A stretch of 64,000 nucleotides of DNA from Gigaspora rosea. Its lineage: Eukaryota > Glomeromycota > Glomeromycetes > Diversisporales > Gigasporaceae. The position numbers and the translations under genes are program-made. Shown piece by piece: positions 1 to 10,230 of the stretch. Positions within the stretch are counted from its first letter, which is position 1, and every line of letters starts with the position of its first letter. Below the pieces are notes generated by a model. The model made no database searches, was not told where the DNA came from, and saw only the letters and a list, made by a program, of their open reading frames with translations. The stretch spans positions 178,390 through 242,389 of the forward strand of contig QKWP01000686.1 in the NCBI GenBank assembly GCA_003550325.1. Direction: 5' to 3'.

Positions 1-723
1 GAAGTCTTAGATGTCTCGTCTTTTGATAAGCCAATCACAATTTTTCGTCATGAACTAAAATATTTTTGGAGTGTTGAAACAAAATTATTATTTAAAGCGT
101 TAAATCATTATTTAAAAAAAATCAAGATATCAGATATAATATATAAAATTTTTTCGTCATAATATGCCAACATAATTAAATAACGACACTTACAAGATCT
201 CGATGAATAATATTATTTTTATGTAGGAATTTAAGGCCGTCTGAAATTTCACGGGCCATCCGTAATCTATCAGTCCATCCAAGCTTTGAAAAATTTATCT
301 TTAAATATTCACGTAAATCTCCATTATTTGCCAATTGCAAAACCATATTATAAAATCCCCGATCTATTATGATTATATTTTAATAAAAATTATTTATTTT
401 TCATATATAAATATATACAAAAATATTTAATTATTATTACTAACCTCGAGTTACTCCATAAAATTCAATAATATTTGCAAACTTTTTGTATGTTCTTAAG
501 CTGAATATATAAAGTGTTGTTAATTTATTATTTTTCTTGCATTATTATTATAACAATAATATAATTTCTTACCTCTTTAACAAATCTGCGAATCGTATTT
601 TTATCCATATGTATAATGTTTAGTTGTTTAAGTGCAATGTCTAACCCGCAATCTTTCCATTTTGCTTTATATACAATCCCGAATCCCCCTTACCAATTTG
701 CTTCTGAATAGAGAATTCAGAAT
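1..723 (-). pseudogene. TKL-type protein kinase pseudogene, copy 1 (cut by window edge)
   Basis: Read on the minus strand, this is a decayed copy of the kinase family seen intact at 28261-30026. Recognisable pieces are the exon-1 P-loop region (about 572-723), exon 2 (about 446-505), exon 3 ending in HRDL (about 199-372) and the start of exon 4 (1-85), which runs off the window. It is broken in several ways: one G is missing in the glycine loop, about ten bases are missing in exon 2, and the bases coding the residues before DFG are deleted in exon 4. Its N-terminus is cut at 723 by a hAT-like element. Kinase activity is not expected. The intron positions match the intact paralogues, so it arose by DNA duplication and not by retrocopying. 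Confidence 0.85.
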
Positions 724-850
724 TATACTTGCTGGCAAAACCCGGACAAATCCAAAATTCAAAAAAAAAAAAAAACAATTGCTATTTGTAAAAGATTAAA
801 TCAAAAAAGTAATCTTAATATTTTGCAAATATATTATCTATAACAATAAG
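724..850. mobile_element. Fragment of a hAT-like MITE, same family as 51141-51397
   Basis: It starts with a terminal sequence close to TATACTTGCTGGCAAAACCC. The following 120 bases match the reverse complement of the complete element at 51141-51397, including its poly-A and ATTGCTATTT stretch. It begins inside exon 1 of the kinase pseudogene on the left, so it truncates that gene. The opposite terminal repeat and the target duplication are not visible, so the right end appears lost. Confidence 0.7.
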
Positions 851-971
851 AATATCTACCATTTCGGAAATAGGTTTCTATTGATGCTTAAAAAAAAAAA
901 TTTTTTTGTGAGTTAAACTCAATAAGCAATTCAAAACAAATCTGGCAAGCCAAATGTTTACACCCTACTCC

Positions 972-1205
972 ACAAGATATAATTTACACCCGGCGTTATT
1001 CAAAAGAATGGCGTAGCCGTGACCAGGGCTCCTGTTCCCTGAATGTAAAAGTACCTTGTTTTGTAAGAGAAACATAGGCACACCCAACCTTCTACAGCTT
1101 ACTCCTTTAAGAAACAATCTCCGCAAGATATAATTTACACCCGACGTTATTCAAAAGAATGGCGTAGCCGTACCCAGGGCTCCTGTTCCCTGAATGTAAA
1201 AGTAT
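972..1205. repeat. Direct duplication of about 80 bp
   Basis: A block that begins AAGATATAATTTACACCC and ends CCCTGAATGTAAAAGTA occurs at about 973-1052 and again at about 1124-1204, with only a few differences. The intervening bases differ. No coding potential was recognised. The short open frame just downstream (1248-1430) resembles no family I know. Confidence 0.75.
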
Positions 1206-1439
1206 CTTGCGGTATTATAAGGAGAGCAAAAGGCATCCCAGAGTTCCTTGGTTCATGTTAGAATCGGTAGCCTTTTGCATCCCGAAACCTTATCCAGAAT
1301 CGGTAATCCTTATAATCGCCAAAGGCACCATGTAGCCAAAGAAGTATGCGAAGTCGGCCAAGAGTCCAGAAATACTATAAACTACTTACTTTTACTGTAT
1401 TTTGTTAAAGTGTATGAGTGTACGAAATAAAAGTGCGAG

Positions 1440-2040
1440 GTAATTTATCATTCATATATCATATAAGTATATATACATATTGTGTTTTGATTTTTTAACA
1501 CAAAGTCTACACGTAAAATCACCAATCAGATGGTGAAGCATCACGGACAGAATTCTCATGTGAGCTAGTGATTTTCTGCGGTGACAAAATCAAGTGACAG
1601 AATTTAAATTATGTGATGTGGCCATATTTGCCAAATTATGTGCGTATAGTTGGCCAAATTATTTGCGATTCTGTGGCATGCTTACGAAATTATGTGTAAT
1701 TCTGTAAAATTTGTCGGTAACTTGATGCCTAATACACGTAGTAAAATTCACGAGAAACATTTTTAATTAGGCTGCAGAAGGTGGTTTCTGAATTAAAATT
1801 TTAAAAAAAAAGCGGTGTCGCTTCGATTTTACACCTAATCTTGAAATTTAATTAATCAAAATTACGAAAGGAAGTAAGCTTTGTGGGTGCGCCTAATACA
1901 AGTCTAATTACGATTTATTATTATGCCACAGTGAAAACTTGAATATTCATTTTCAGGTTTAATTTATGTAATAATCTCGAGTTTAATAGAAATATCTTCA
2001 AAAATTGTCTATGAATGATCAAAATTAACATTTAAAAAAA
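1440..2040. repeat. Gene-free stretch holding a kinase-flanking repeat module
   Basis: The stretch 1440-1730 is AT-rich with no recognised feature. From about 1730 to 2040 lies a module that recurs beside other kinase copies (about 6405-6770, 30290-30860, 37960-38270, 49420-49740). It contains ACGTAGTAAAATTCACGAGAA, a GTGGGTGCGCCTAA box and an ATAATCTCGAGTTTAAT box. Here it lies between the 3' end of kinase copy 2 and copy 1. It is non-coding in the copies compared and seems to have been duplicated together with the kinases. Confidence 0.65.
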
Positions 2041-2042
2041 TT

Positions 2043-3646
2043 TCAATTCGTTTTTAATAAATCGTATAAAAACAGTTTATAAAGTTTTTCTTTCAAATTT
2101 TCGTCTTTTTTGACCATTTCAATTAATCTATAGCATAAATGCGAAGTTCTATTAGGATCAAAGTAATAATTCCCAGAGTTCTCAAACCACGCAATAGAGG
2201 TTGTAATTTCCACAAAGTAATCCATAAATAAAAACTTCTCATAGTCATTATTTGAATCAGTTGATAATTGAATATCCGAAATTGAGATTTTAGGCGTAGT
2301 ATCCGAAATAAATTCATCGAAATTACTTGTACCTAAATAATAAATAGTGGAAATTTTTTATAAGATATTAATATAATATTCCACCGAAATATGTTTATTT
2401 GACAAATAATATTGAATTTCAGTGATTAAGAATACTGAATTCATTATTAACTTTCAGTTTATTANTAATACAAGTCTAATTACGATTTATTATTATGCCA
2501 TATTGAATTTCAGTGATTAAGAATACTGAATTCATTATTAACTTTCAGTTTATTATACATACCAAATTTTCATTTTCCGATAGATCAATAAGCTTTCTTG
2601 AAATTTCTTCAAGTTCAGGACGCTGGTTGGGACAATAATTCCAACATCTTTTGTAAAGTTGAATGTATGAATTTGGTGTACCTTCTATAAATATTTCTCT
2701 TTCTCCTTTGGATGCATGAAAAATAATGTCGTAAGGGATTTTTTTCAAACGATTAAAATGGCGGTCTGCCATTTGAAATTTCCCAAAGAATATATATCAG
2801 ATTTTTTGCTACGTTTATATGATCCGCTTTTGAAACATTGAGGGTCAATGCATCTCGCATTCCATGAACATTAGTATTTGAAGTCTTAGATGTCTCGTCT
2901 TTTGATAAGTCAATAACAATTTTTCGTCATGAACTAGAATATTTTTGGAGTATTGAAACAAAATTATTTAAAGCGTTAAATCATTATTTAAAAAATCAAA
3001 ATATCAGATATAGTATATAAAATTTTTTCGTCATAATATGGCAACATAATTAAATAACGACACTTACAAGGTCTCGATGAATAATATTATTTATTTGAGG
3101 CCGTCTAAAATTTCACGGGCCATTCGCAATTTATCGGTCCATTCAAGCTTTGAAGAATTTATCTTTAAATATTCGCGTAAGTCTCCATTATTTGCCAATT
3201 GCAATTGCAAAATCCATATTATAAAATCCCCGATCTATTATTTAAAAATTATTTATTTCATATATAAATATACATGAAATATTCAGCTATTATTACTAAC
3301 CTCGAGTTACTCCATAAAATCCAATAATATTTGGATGCATGCAAGCTTTTTGTAAATTCTTAAGCTAAAATATATATAGTGTTGAGGTACTCGCAGCTTT
3401 ATTATTATTCTTGCAGTCTTATTGTAGCAATAATATAATTTCTTACCTCTTTAACAAATCTTTGAGTCGTCTTTTCATTCATAGGTATAATTATTGTTTA
3501 TGAGCAATGGCTAACCCACAAGCTTTTTATTTTGCTTTATATATCCCCCTTACCAATTTGCTTCTGAATAGCAGATAGAGAATTCAGAATAGTCGTAAGA
3601 CTAGAGTAACGTAAATAACATTTTTGAGCCATTCTTCCGAATATAC
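2043..3646 (-). pseudogene. TKL-type protein kinase pseudogene, copy 2
   Basis: On the minus strand the five-exon kinase layout is visible: exon 1 about 3447-3646, exon 2 about 3300-3365, exon 3 about 3070-3240, exon 4 about 2560-2950, exon 5 about 2043-2330. The C-terminal half of the kinase domain (GEREIFIEGTPNSYIQLYKR and CPNQRPELEEI) reads well at 2545-2772. Exon 4 lacks the stretch coding LLIADFG, exon 3 has internal deletions near HRDL, and the start codon is lost. Its tail (DEFISDTTP..., RLIEMVKKDENLK) differs from the tail of the intact kinases but matches copy 4 at 6105-6400. Copies 2 and 4 are therefore sisters, now in opposite orientation. It is unlikely to make a functional kinase. 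Confidence 0.85.
2404..2562. repeat. Short direct duplication around an unresolved base (N at 2465)
   Basis: About 60 bp ending in ACTTTCAGTTTATTA occur at 2404-2464 and again at about 2502-2562. Between them lie one N and a 35-bp string (TAATACAAGTCTAATTACGA...) that is also found at 1896-1930. A duplicated flank next to a single N suggests a joined contig overlap and not a biological repeat. Confidence 0.7.
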
Positions 3647-3988
3647 AAGATTTTAATAACTTTAAAAAATGTACAGGATTATTTAGCCTCTACAATGTAT
3701 ACGAAACAGTTAAAACTTATTAACCGGTAGTACAATTTCGAGATTGCATAAACCAATAATCTGAATATCGATTATTGGGCATGCGAGTATTTTTTATAAC
3801 CGTCATAAAATAACGCGAATGACACAATAAAATCCGCAGATTCGCGCACCACAGATTCCGCATCAAATTTTAAACACTGCGTCTAACGCTAATTAGCAAA
3901 TATAGCGATATACTAATAAGTCTAATTACAAAAATATATCGCGAAAACTTGAATATTCACTTTCAGGCTTTAATTAGCACCACTCATT

Positions 3989-4074
3989 TTAATCAACGTA
4001 AATATCTCGAGCTTTAATTCACGTAATCATCTCGAGATTTAATCAACGTGACCATCTCGAGTTTAATAAATGTC
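3989..4074. repeat. Minisatellite, about 29-bp unit, array 1
   Basis: Three imperfect copies of a unit close to TTTAATCAACGTAACCATCT followed by CGAG stand head to tail. A second array of the same unit lies at 5139-5220. Single copies of the CATCTCGAGTTTAAT box occur in the kinase-flanking module, so the array probably grew from that module. Confidence 0.7.
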
Positions 4075-4155
4075 GCAGATCATAATTTAAAATGAAATCT
4101 ACATTCTATAGCCTTCTAAAACCCATTAATACTTGTTTATTATAATTTTTTTTAA

Positions 4156-4187
4156 AACTAACCCTAACCCTAAACCCCTAACCCTAA
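4156..4187. repeat. Interstitial telomere-like CCCTAA repeats
   Basis: Imperfect tandem CCCTAA units (CTAACCCTAACCCTAAACCCCTAA style) occupy about 32 bases. Short TTAGGG-like tracts also occur at about 17150-17185, 38285-38301, 44370-44385 and 49748-49764. This one lies between kinase pseudogenes of opposite orientation. Confidence 0.7.
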
Positions 4188-4261
4188 AAAATGCACCCCA
4201 AAAAAATTTAGTTTTCGAGATTTTATACTATCATTTCATTTTAATCTGGATTTCATTATGA

Positions 4262-4934
4262 CTAACCTCCATAAAATTTAATAATATTTGAATTAAATAT
4301 TTCTAATTTTTTTATATATAGTTTTTATTATTTTTCGCAAAAAGTATGAGGTTTTATAAGTTTGTGTTACGCAAGTGCTTTAGTGTGCATATAATGAACA
4401 TATGGTTGAAAAGTCAAGCAATTATATTTTTATAAAATACAGTATATAAAAATTACTATTAAATTTATATAGTAATTTTACAATCAATATTTTAAAAAAA
4501 GTTAGTATAAATAAAATTTTTTATTTTAACAAGAAAGTTACTAAAATAATTATATTTTAATTATCCGCATACTAACTACTTTTAATAAAGTAAAAATATT
4601 AAAAGTTATTTTGTTTACTAATAGCTATTTTGAGGTACGAATCTTTTTGCACCGGACCATATATATAGTGTTAAATTAATTCGCAGCTTTATTATTATTG
4701 CAATATTGTAGCAATAATATAATTTCTTACCTATTTAGCAAATCTTTGAATAGTCTTTTCATCCATAGATATAATGTTTAATTGCTTAAGAGCAATGCTA
4801 TTCCATTTTGCTTTATATACAATTTCGAAACCCCCTTTACCAATTGGTTTATGAACAGTGAATTCAGAATAGTCACAAGATCTAATGCAACCTCTGTCAA
4901 TAGTATTTTTGAGCCATTCTTACGAATCTACCAT
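4262..4934 (-). pseudogene. TKL-type protein kinase pseudogene, copy 3 (5' part only)
   Basis: On the minus strand, 4731-4934 encodes the exon-1 N-terminus of the family (EWLKNTI, YSEFTVHKPIGKGGFEIVYK). It has a stop codon near the start and a deletion that removes the residues before the conserved ALKQL lysine segment. A remnant of exon 2 (ATTATTAAATTTTATGGAG on the minus strand) is at about 4262-4292. The roughly 360 bp between the exon-2 remnant and the intron-1 sequence at 4650 are extra compared with the paralogues and look inserted. Exons 3-5 are absent. Not functional. Confidence 0.8.
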
Positions 4935-5138
4935 ATCTTAATATGTTTTGTTAAATGCTGTTTCGAAGAAAAATTGTTTAAGATGCTTATTTAACCTCTA
5001 AAATGTATACGATTTCGTCTAAACATGAATAATGAAAAGAGTTGGGAGTTTCAATAGTAGTACAATTTCGGGACTGCATAAACTAGATCTGGATAATCTG
5101 AATATCTACTACAAGCCTAATTATAAACCGCACACTCA

Positions 5139-5220
5139 TTTTAATCAACGTAACCATCTCGTGCTTTTTTAATTCGTGTAACCATCTCGAATTTTAATCA
5201 ACGTAACCATCTCGAGTTTA
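5139..5220. repeat. Minisatellite, about 29-bp unit, array 2
   Basis: Three imperfect copies of the same ATTTTAATCAACGTAACCAT-type unit as at 3989-4074, in the same orientation. It lies directly upstream of kinase pseudogene copy 4. Confidence 0.7.
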
Positions 5221-5343
5221 TTAAATCAAATTTAAAGTTCATATTTCTGTATTTGAAAAATAAAGAAAATTTTTCGAGGTTAGCAAAAATAATTGAATGC
5301 TTTATATTTATTATATATGAAATAAATAATTTTAAAAATATAT

Positions 5344-6400
5344 TCATAATAGATCGGGAATTTTATAATATGGTTTTGCAATTGGCAAATAATGAAAACT
5401 TAAGCGAATATTTAAAGATTAATTTTTCAAAGCTTGAATGGACCGATAAATTGCGAATGGCGTGAAATTTTAGACGATCTCAAATTCCTACATAAAAATA
5501 ATTTTATTCTCTTGTAAGTGTAGTTATTTAAATGCTTAAGAAATTTTGTTTCAACACCCCAAAATATTCTAGTTCATGACGAAAAATTGTTGATTGCAGA
5601 GTTTGGCTTATCAAAAGACGAGACATCTAAGACTTCAAAACTAGTGTTCATGGAATGCAGGATACATTGACCCTTTCAATGTTTCAAAAGCGAATCATAT
5701 AAACGTAGCAAAAAATCTGATATATATATATAGCTTTGGAGTATTCTTTGGGAAATTTCAAATGGCAGACCGCCATTCCAATTGTTTGAAAAAAATCCCT
5801 TATGGCATTATTTTTCATGCATCCAAAGGAGAAAGAGAAATACCTATAGAAGGTACAGTACACCAAATTCATAAATTCAACTTTACAAAAGATGTTGGAA
5901 TTATGGTCCCTGAACTTGAAGAAATTTCAAGAAAACTTATGGATCTATTGGAAAATGAAAATTTGGTATGTTTAATAAACTGCAAAGTTAATAATGAATT
6001 CAGCATTCTGAATCACTGAAATTCAATATTATTTGTCAAATAAACATATTTCGGTGAAATATTATATTAATGTCTTATAAAAAATTTCCACCATTTATTA
6101 TTTAGGTACAAGTAAATTCGACGAATTTATTTCATATACTATACCTAAAATCTCAATTTCGTATATTCAATTATCAACCAATTCAAATAATGACTATGAG
6201 AAGTTTTATTTATGGATTTTTACTCTGTGGAAATTACAACATGGTTTGAAAACTTTGGGAATTATTACTTTGATCTTAATAGAACTTCGCATTTATGCTA
6301 TAGATTAATTGAAATGGTCAAAAAAATGAAAATTTGAAAGAAAAAATTTATAAACAATTTTCATCCGATTTATTAAAAACGATTGAAAATTTTTTTAAAT
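5344..6400 (+). pseudogene. TKL-type protein kinase pseudogene, copy 4 (lacks 5' exons)
   Basis: Exon 3 (about 5351-5508) reads DREFYNMVLQLANNE and NFSKLEWTDKLRMA, then shifts frame at the REI codons. Exon 4 (about 5549-5965) has the KNILVHDEKLLIAEFGLSK region with DFG changed to EFG, then further indels around the activation loop. Exon 5 is about 6105-6400. Exons 1 and 2 are missing. The 3' part is most similar to copy 2 on the opposite strand, so the two form a long imperfect inverted repeat. The loss of the DFG aspartate and the frameshifts argue against activity. Confidence 0.85.
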
Positions 6401-6404
6401 GTTA

Positions 6405-6770
6405 ATTTTGATCATTCATTATTGTAATAAGACAATTTTTTGAAAGATATTTTTATTAAACTCGAGATTGTTAGATTTTTAAGTAAATTAAAACTGAAAA
6501 ATGAATCTTCAAGTTTTCACTGTGGAATAATAATAAATCGTAATTAGACTTATATTAAACGTACCCACAAAAATTACTTCCTTTCGTAATTTTGATTAAT
6601 TAAATTTCAAGATTAGGTGTAAAATCGAAGCGACATCACTTTTTTTACAAAAAATTCAATAACTCGAAATTTTAATTAAGAAACCACCTTCTGCGGCCTA
6701 ATTAAAAATGTTTCTCGTGAATTTTACTACGTGTATTACAGAGGCAATTTTTCGTAGGTGCGCTACCCGA
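6405..6770. repeat. Kinase-flanking repeat module, upstream of kinase copy 5
   Basis: Inverted relative to the copy at 1730-2040, this carries the CTCGAGATT box, the TAATAAATCGTAATTAGACT string, the GTACCCACAAAAATT string and the CACGAGAAACATTTTTAATT string (read on the minus strand). It ends about 170 bp before the kinase start at 6937. Because the same block stands before the intact kinases at 28261-30026 and 38549-40314, it may include their promoter, but no TATA or known fungal motif was identified. Confidence 0.6.
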
Positions 6771-6936
6771 AATCGTATAGATTATCGTTATGCAGTTTAT
6801 ATAGTCTCGAAACTCCGATATTCAATTCTACAATTCTAAGTTTTAACTGTTTAGACGAAATTGTATACATTTTTTTGTAGAATTTTTTTCATCGATTCAG
6901 CATTTAATAATTACATATAAAATAACTTATTAAAAT

Positions 6937-8622
6937 ATGATATATTTGGAAGAATGGCTCCAAAATGCTATTCACGAAGGTTACTTTAAGTCCTACGACT
7001 ATTCTGAATTCTCTGTTCATGAACCAATTGGTAAAGGAGGTTTTGGACTTGTATATAGAGCAAAATGGAAAGATTGCGGGTTAGCCGTTGCTCTAAAGCA
7101 ATTAAACATTATACCTACGGATGAAAATACCATTCACAGATTTGTTAAAGAGGTAAGAAAATTACATTATTGTTATAATAATAATGCAAGAATAATAATA
7201 AAGTTGCGAATAACTCAATACTATATATATATATTTAGCTTAAGAACATACGAAAAGTTTGCAATAAGCATCCAAATATTATTAAATTTCATGGAGTAAC
7301 ACGAGGTTAGTATGATAATAATAATTGAATATTTCGTGTATATTTATATATGAATTAAAAATATATTCATAATAGATCGGGGATTCTATATTATGGTTCT
7401 GCAATTGGCAAATAATGGAGATTTACGTGAATATTTAAAGATAAATTTTTCAAAGCTTAAATGGGCTGATAAATTGCGAATGGCCCGCGAAATTTTAGAC
7501 GGTCTCAAATTCCTACATGAAAATGATATTATTCATCGAGATCTTGTAAGTGTCTAATTTTTTATGTTGCTATATAATGTTACACTTGGCTTTACTAGTT
7601 TTTTTATCAATAACATCTCGTGATCTAGTGATCACGTTTTGATAATTTTAGTATTAGGATGATCAAAATCATCAAAACATGCTCATTAGATCGCGAGATG
7701 TTGTTAATTAGTAAAGAACTAATAAGGCCAAGTGTTCAAGAATTAAAGTTCTCCCGTATATCCGACTCAGTTACTTATATCTAATATGGTATCTCGATTT
7801 TTTTTTTTTTTTAATAATGATAACAATTTTAACGTTCTATAATTAAACATTCTTTTGTTTCAGCATTCCAAAAATATTCTAGTTCATGACAAAAAATTGT
7901 TGATTGCAGATTTTGGCCTATCGAAAGACGAGACATCTAAAACTTCAAGTGCTAGTGATTATGGAATGCAAGCATACATTGACCCTCAATGTTTAAAAAA
8001 TGAATCATATAAACGCAACAAGAAATCTGACATATATAGCTTTGGGATAATTCTTTGGGAAATTTCAAGTGGCAGACCGCCATTCCAATCGTTACCGAAA
8101 ACCCCTTATGGCATTATTATTCATGTTTTCGAAGGAGGAAGAGAAAAACCTGTAGAAGGTACACCAGACTCATACATTCAAATTTATGAAAGATGTTGGA
8201 ATTATGATCCCAACCAGCGTCCTGAACTTGAAGAAATTCAAGAATGCTTATTGAATCTATTAAGAAAAGAAAATTTTGGTATGTATAATGAATTGCAAGG
8301 ATAATAATGAATTATTCTAAATGATTGAGATTCATTATTACTTGCCAAATAAAAACACATTTTGGTGGAATGTTAATTATCTGATTATTTGCGTAATCCT
8401 ATTTCTAACATTTATTATTTAGGTACAAGTCAAATCGACGAATACGAAATTATTACGGGTATTCCATTACCAACTGAATCAATGAAAGAAAAAAGAAGAT
8501 TCGACGAATTTCTGGATATTCCATTATCAACTAATTCAAGTGAAGAAAAAAGAAGAAAGAAGGAATTCACTAATAATGGCTGTGAGAAGTTATTGGGACC
8601 TCTTGAATTTATAGGCGACTAA
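6937..8622 (+). CDS. TKL-type protein kinase, copy 5 (domain intact, tail shortened by nonsense codon)
   Basis: Five exons join in frame: 6937-7152, 7239-7305, 7376-7545, 7864-8278, 8423-8622, giving 355 aa. The kinase domain looks catalytically complete: glycine loop GKGGFGLV (about residues 32-39), ATP lysine in VALKQL (54), HRDL split from HSKN by intron 3 (catalytic loop), DFGLSK, SDIYSFGIILWEISSGRPPF and the C-terminal NQRPELEEI. A soluble cytosolic signalling kinase is expected, with unknown substrate. Compared with the two intact paralogues, a TTA leucine codon is TAA here (stop at 8620-8622). The usual tail (FMEHFLKAGAGVWELQSRSR...) continues in the same frame to about 8760 but is cut off. 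It may be functional, since only the extra-catalytic tail is lost. Intron 3 contains a MITE. Confidence 0.8.
7583..7734. mobile_element. MITE in kinase intron 3 (shared by paralogues)
   Basis: About 152 bp bounded by inverted ends CACTTGGCTTTACTAGTT and (complement) CACTTGGCCTTATTAGTT, with inner inverted ATCTCG(T/C)GATCTA repeats. The same element sits at the same place in the kinases at 28261-30026 (29213-29363), 38549-40314 (39177-39304) and 50012-50610 (from about 50640). It therefore entered before these kinases duplicated and is carried as intron sequence. Confidence 0.75.
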
Positions 8623-8829
8623 TTTATGGAACACTTTTTGAAGGCAGGAGCAGGAGTGTGGGAATTACAATCTCGGTCACGTAATGTGAGAAAACGGGAA
8701 GCTGGACTTTTTATACAAATTTTAATTGTAATTAATTTATCACATGATTTATGTAGCATAGCTTTTTACCAAAAAAATATTTCATATAGCCAAAAGATAA
8801 TTATTTATTTATTACATTTTCTAAACTGA

Positions 8830-9660
8830 TTTGATTATTGTTATTTTGCTTACGTATCATACGGTGCGGGACACCTTAAACCAGCAAGTAAAATAGCCGA
8901 TTTTTAAATTCCATCACAAAAATAACTAGAATAGCTAGAACAATTTGATTTTTTATAAAAATGTAAAGAATGACCAGAAGAATAAAGTTCAAGAATTATT
9001 TTTTGAATTTATTAAATTTTAATATTTTTAAAAATTTTTAAAAACAACCATTTTTTACTATTAAACCTAAAAATTTGGCCACTATAATTCTGGTAAATTT
9101 ATTATAATTCTGGTCAAGCTTATCATAGTTCTGGTCAGAATTATAAAAAAAAATTTTTTTAAATTTTAAAATTGGGTGATACAAATAAAATTAACTGGTT
9201 TACATAACATTTGAACCTCGAGGTTTTTTTTTTATATAGGTAAAATTTTTTATAAGTAATAATTATGTATAGTACATACATACATCGAAATTTAAAATTA
9301 TACATTGATAATAAACTTATACCTTAGAGTAATTATCGCTGTTTTCAAAATGGTAGACATCTAGCCCTAACTTACGCGTTGACGATAGTCACGCTAGGGT
9401 TATTATCATGAGGATAACCTCTATATTGAAAAGGTAATAGCATATGATTGTATGCAACAGAGATTATAGTTAGAGATTTTAGATACATATGCATGCAACA
9501 GAGATTATAAAGATACATGTGGGAGTAAATGGTGAATCTTAGTGCTTTCTTACTTCGTTTGTCTTGTCACTTGTTCTCATTGATGCCCGATTAAAATCTG
9601 GCTCACGTCGTGTTATGCATAACCTGTGCTCCAGTATAAATAAATAATAATAATATGAAA
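8830..9660. other. Gene-free AT-rich stretch
   Basis: No gene was recognised. Repeated short strings such as ATAATTCTGGT and ATAGTTCTGGTCA occur at 9075-9145. A pair of GCAACAGAGATTATA strings lies at about 9458 and 9492. Confidence 0.5.
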
Positions 9661-9732
9661 AGGAAATGATTAACTTCCGGTCCTAGTAGAACGTAGGAGT
9701 AAAAAAAAAAAACTGCTAATATAGGTGAAGTT

Positions 9733-10230
9733 GGTGCAATTTTACAACTTGATGACTGTTATCGAAATGGATTCCTTATAACAAATTTCGAGACATAAAA
9801 GAGATAGGAAAAGGGGGATTCGTGACTGTACATTATGCGTATTGGAACGATAAAAATAGAAATTTTTAGACACCAGTTGTACTTAAAAACAGATTGCGAT
9901 ATTGGATACAAAAATCAATCAATTTTAAAATGTTATGGAATATCAAGAGATGATAAATTTAATGATTACATTATCGTTTTGAAATATGTGAGTAAAGGTT
10001 CATTGCAAAATATATTGGTTCAGTAGCACAATTAAAATGAAAAAATAAATTGGATGTGTTATATAGTATCGCTTCAGACCTTGAATCAATCTATTCTCAA
10101 GAATTAATTCATTAAGATTTATATTCTGGAATTATCTTGTAAGATCATTTACATAGTGCATACATTATAGATTTAGGACTTTCTAACATAAATCAAAAAG
10201 AATTTAATTTTGTTATACCATCCATTAATG
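9733..10230 (+). pseudogene. Degenerate protein kinase fragment of a different subfamily
   Basis: In shifting plus-strand frames one can follow KEIGKGGF (glycine loop), YWNDKN, a PVVLKN lysine segment, then QSILKCYGISRDDKFNDYII with a KYVSKGSLQNIL segment in the open frame 9835-10026. Further downstream come ELIH followed by a stop where HRDL should be, and AYIIDLGLSN in place of the DFG region. These are the kinase landmarks in the right order, but with stops, indels and D-to-L-type changes. It is not the same subfamily as the large cluster, because the wording around the motifs is different. Dead gene. Confidence 0.75.

Noticed and set aside
5762..6019. Separate small gene starting MADRHSNCLKK
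   Set aside because: It is the middle of kinase exon 4 (SGRPPFQ-type segment) read from an internal ATG after a frameshift.
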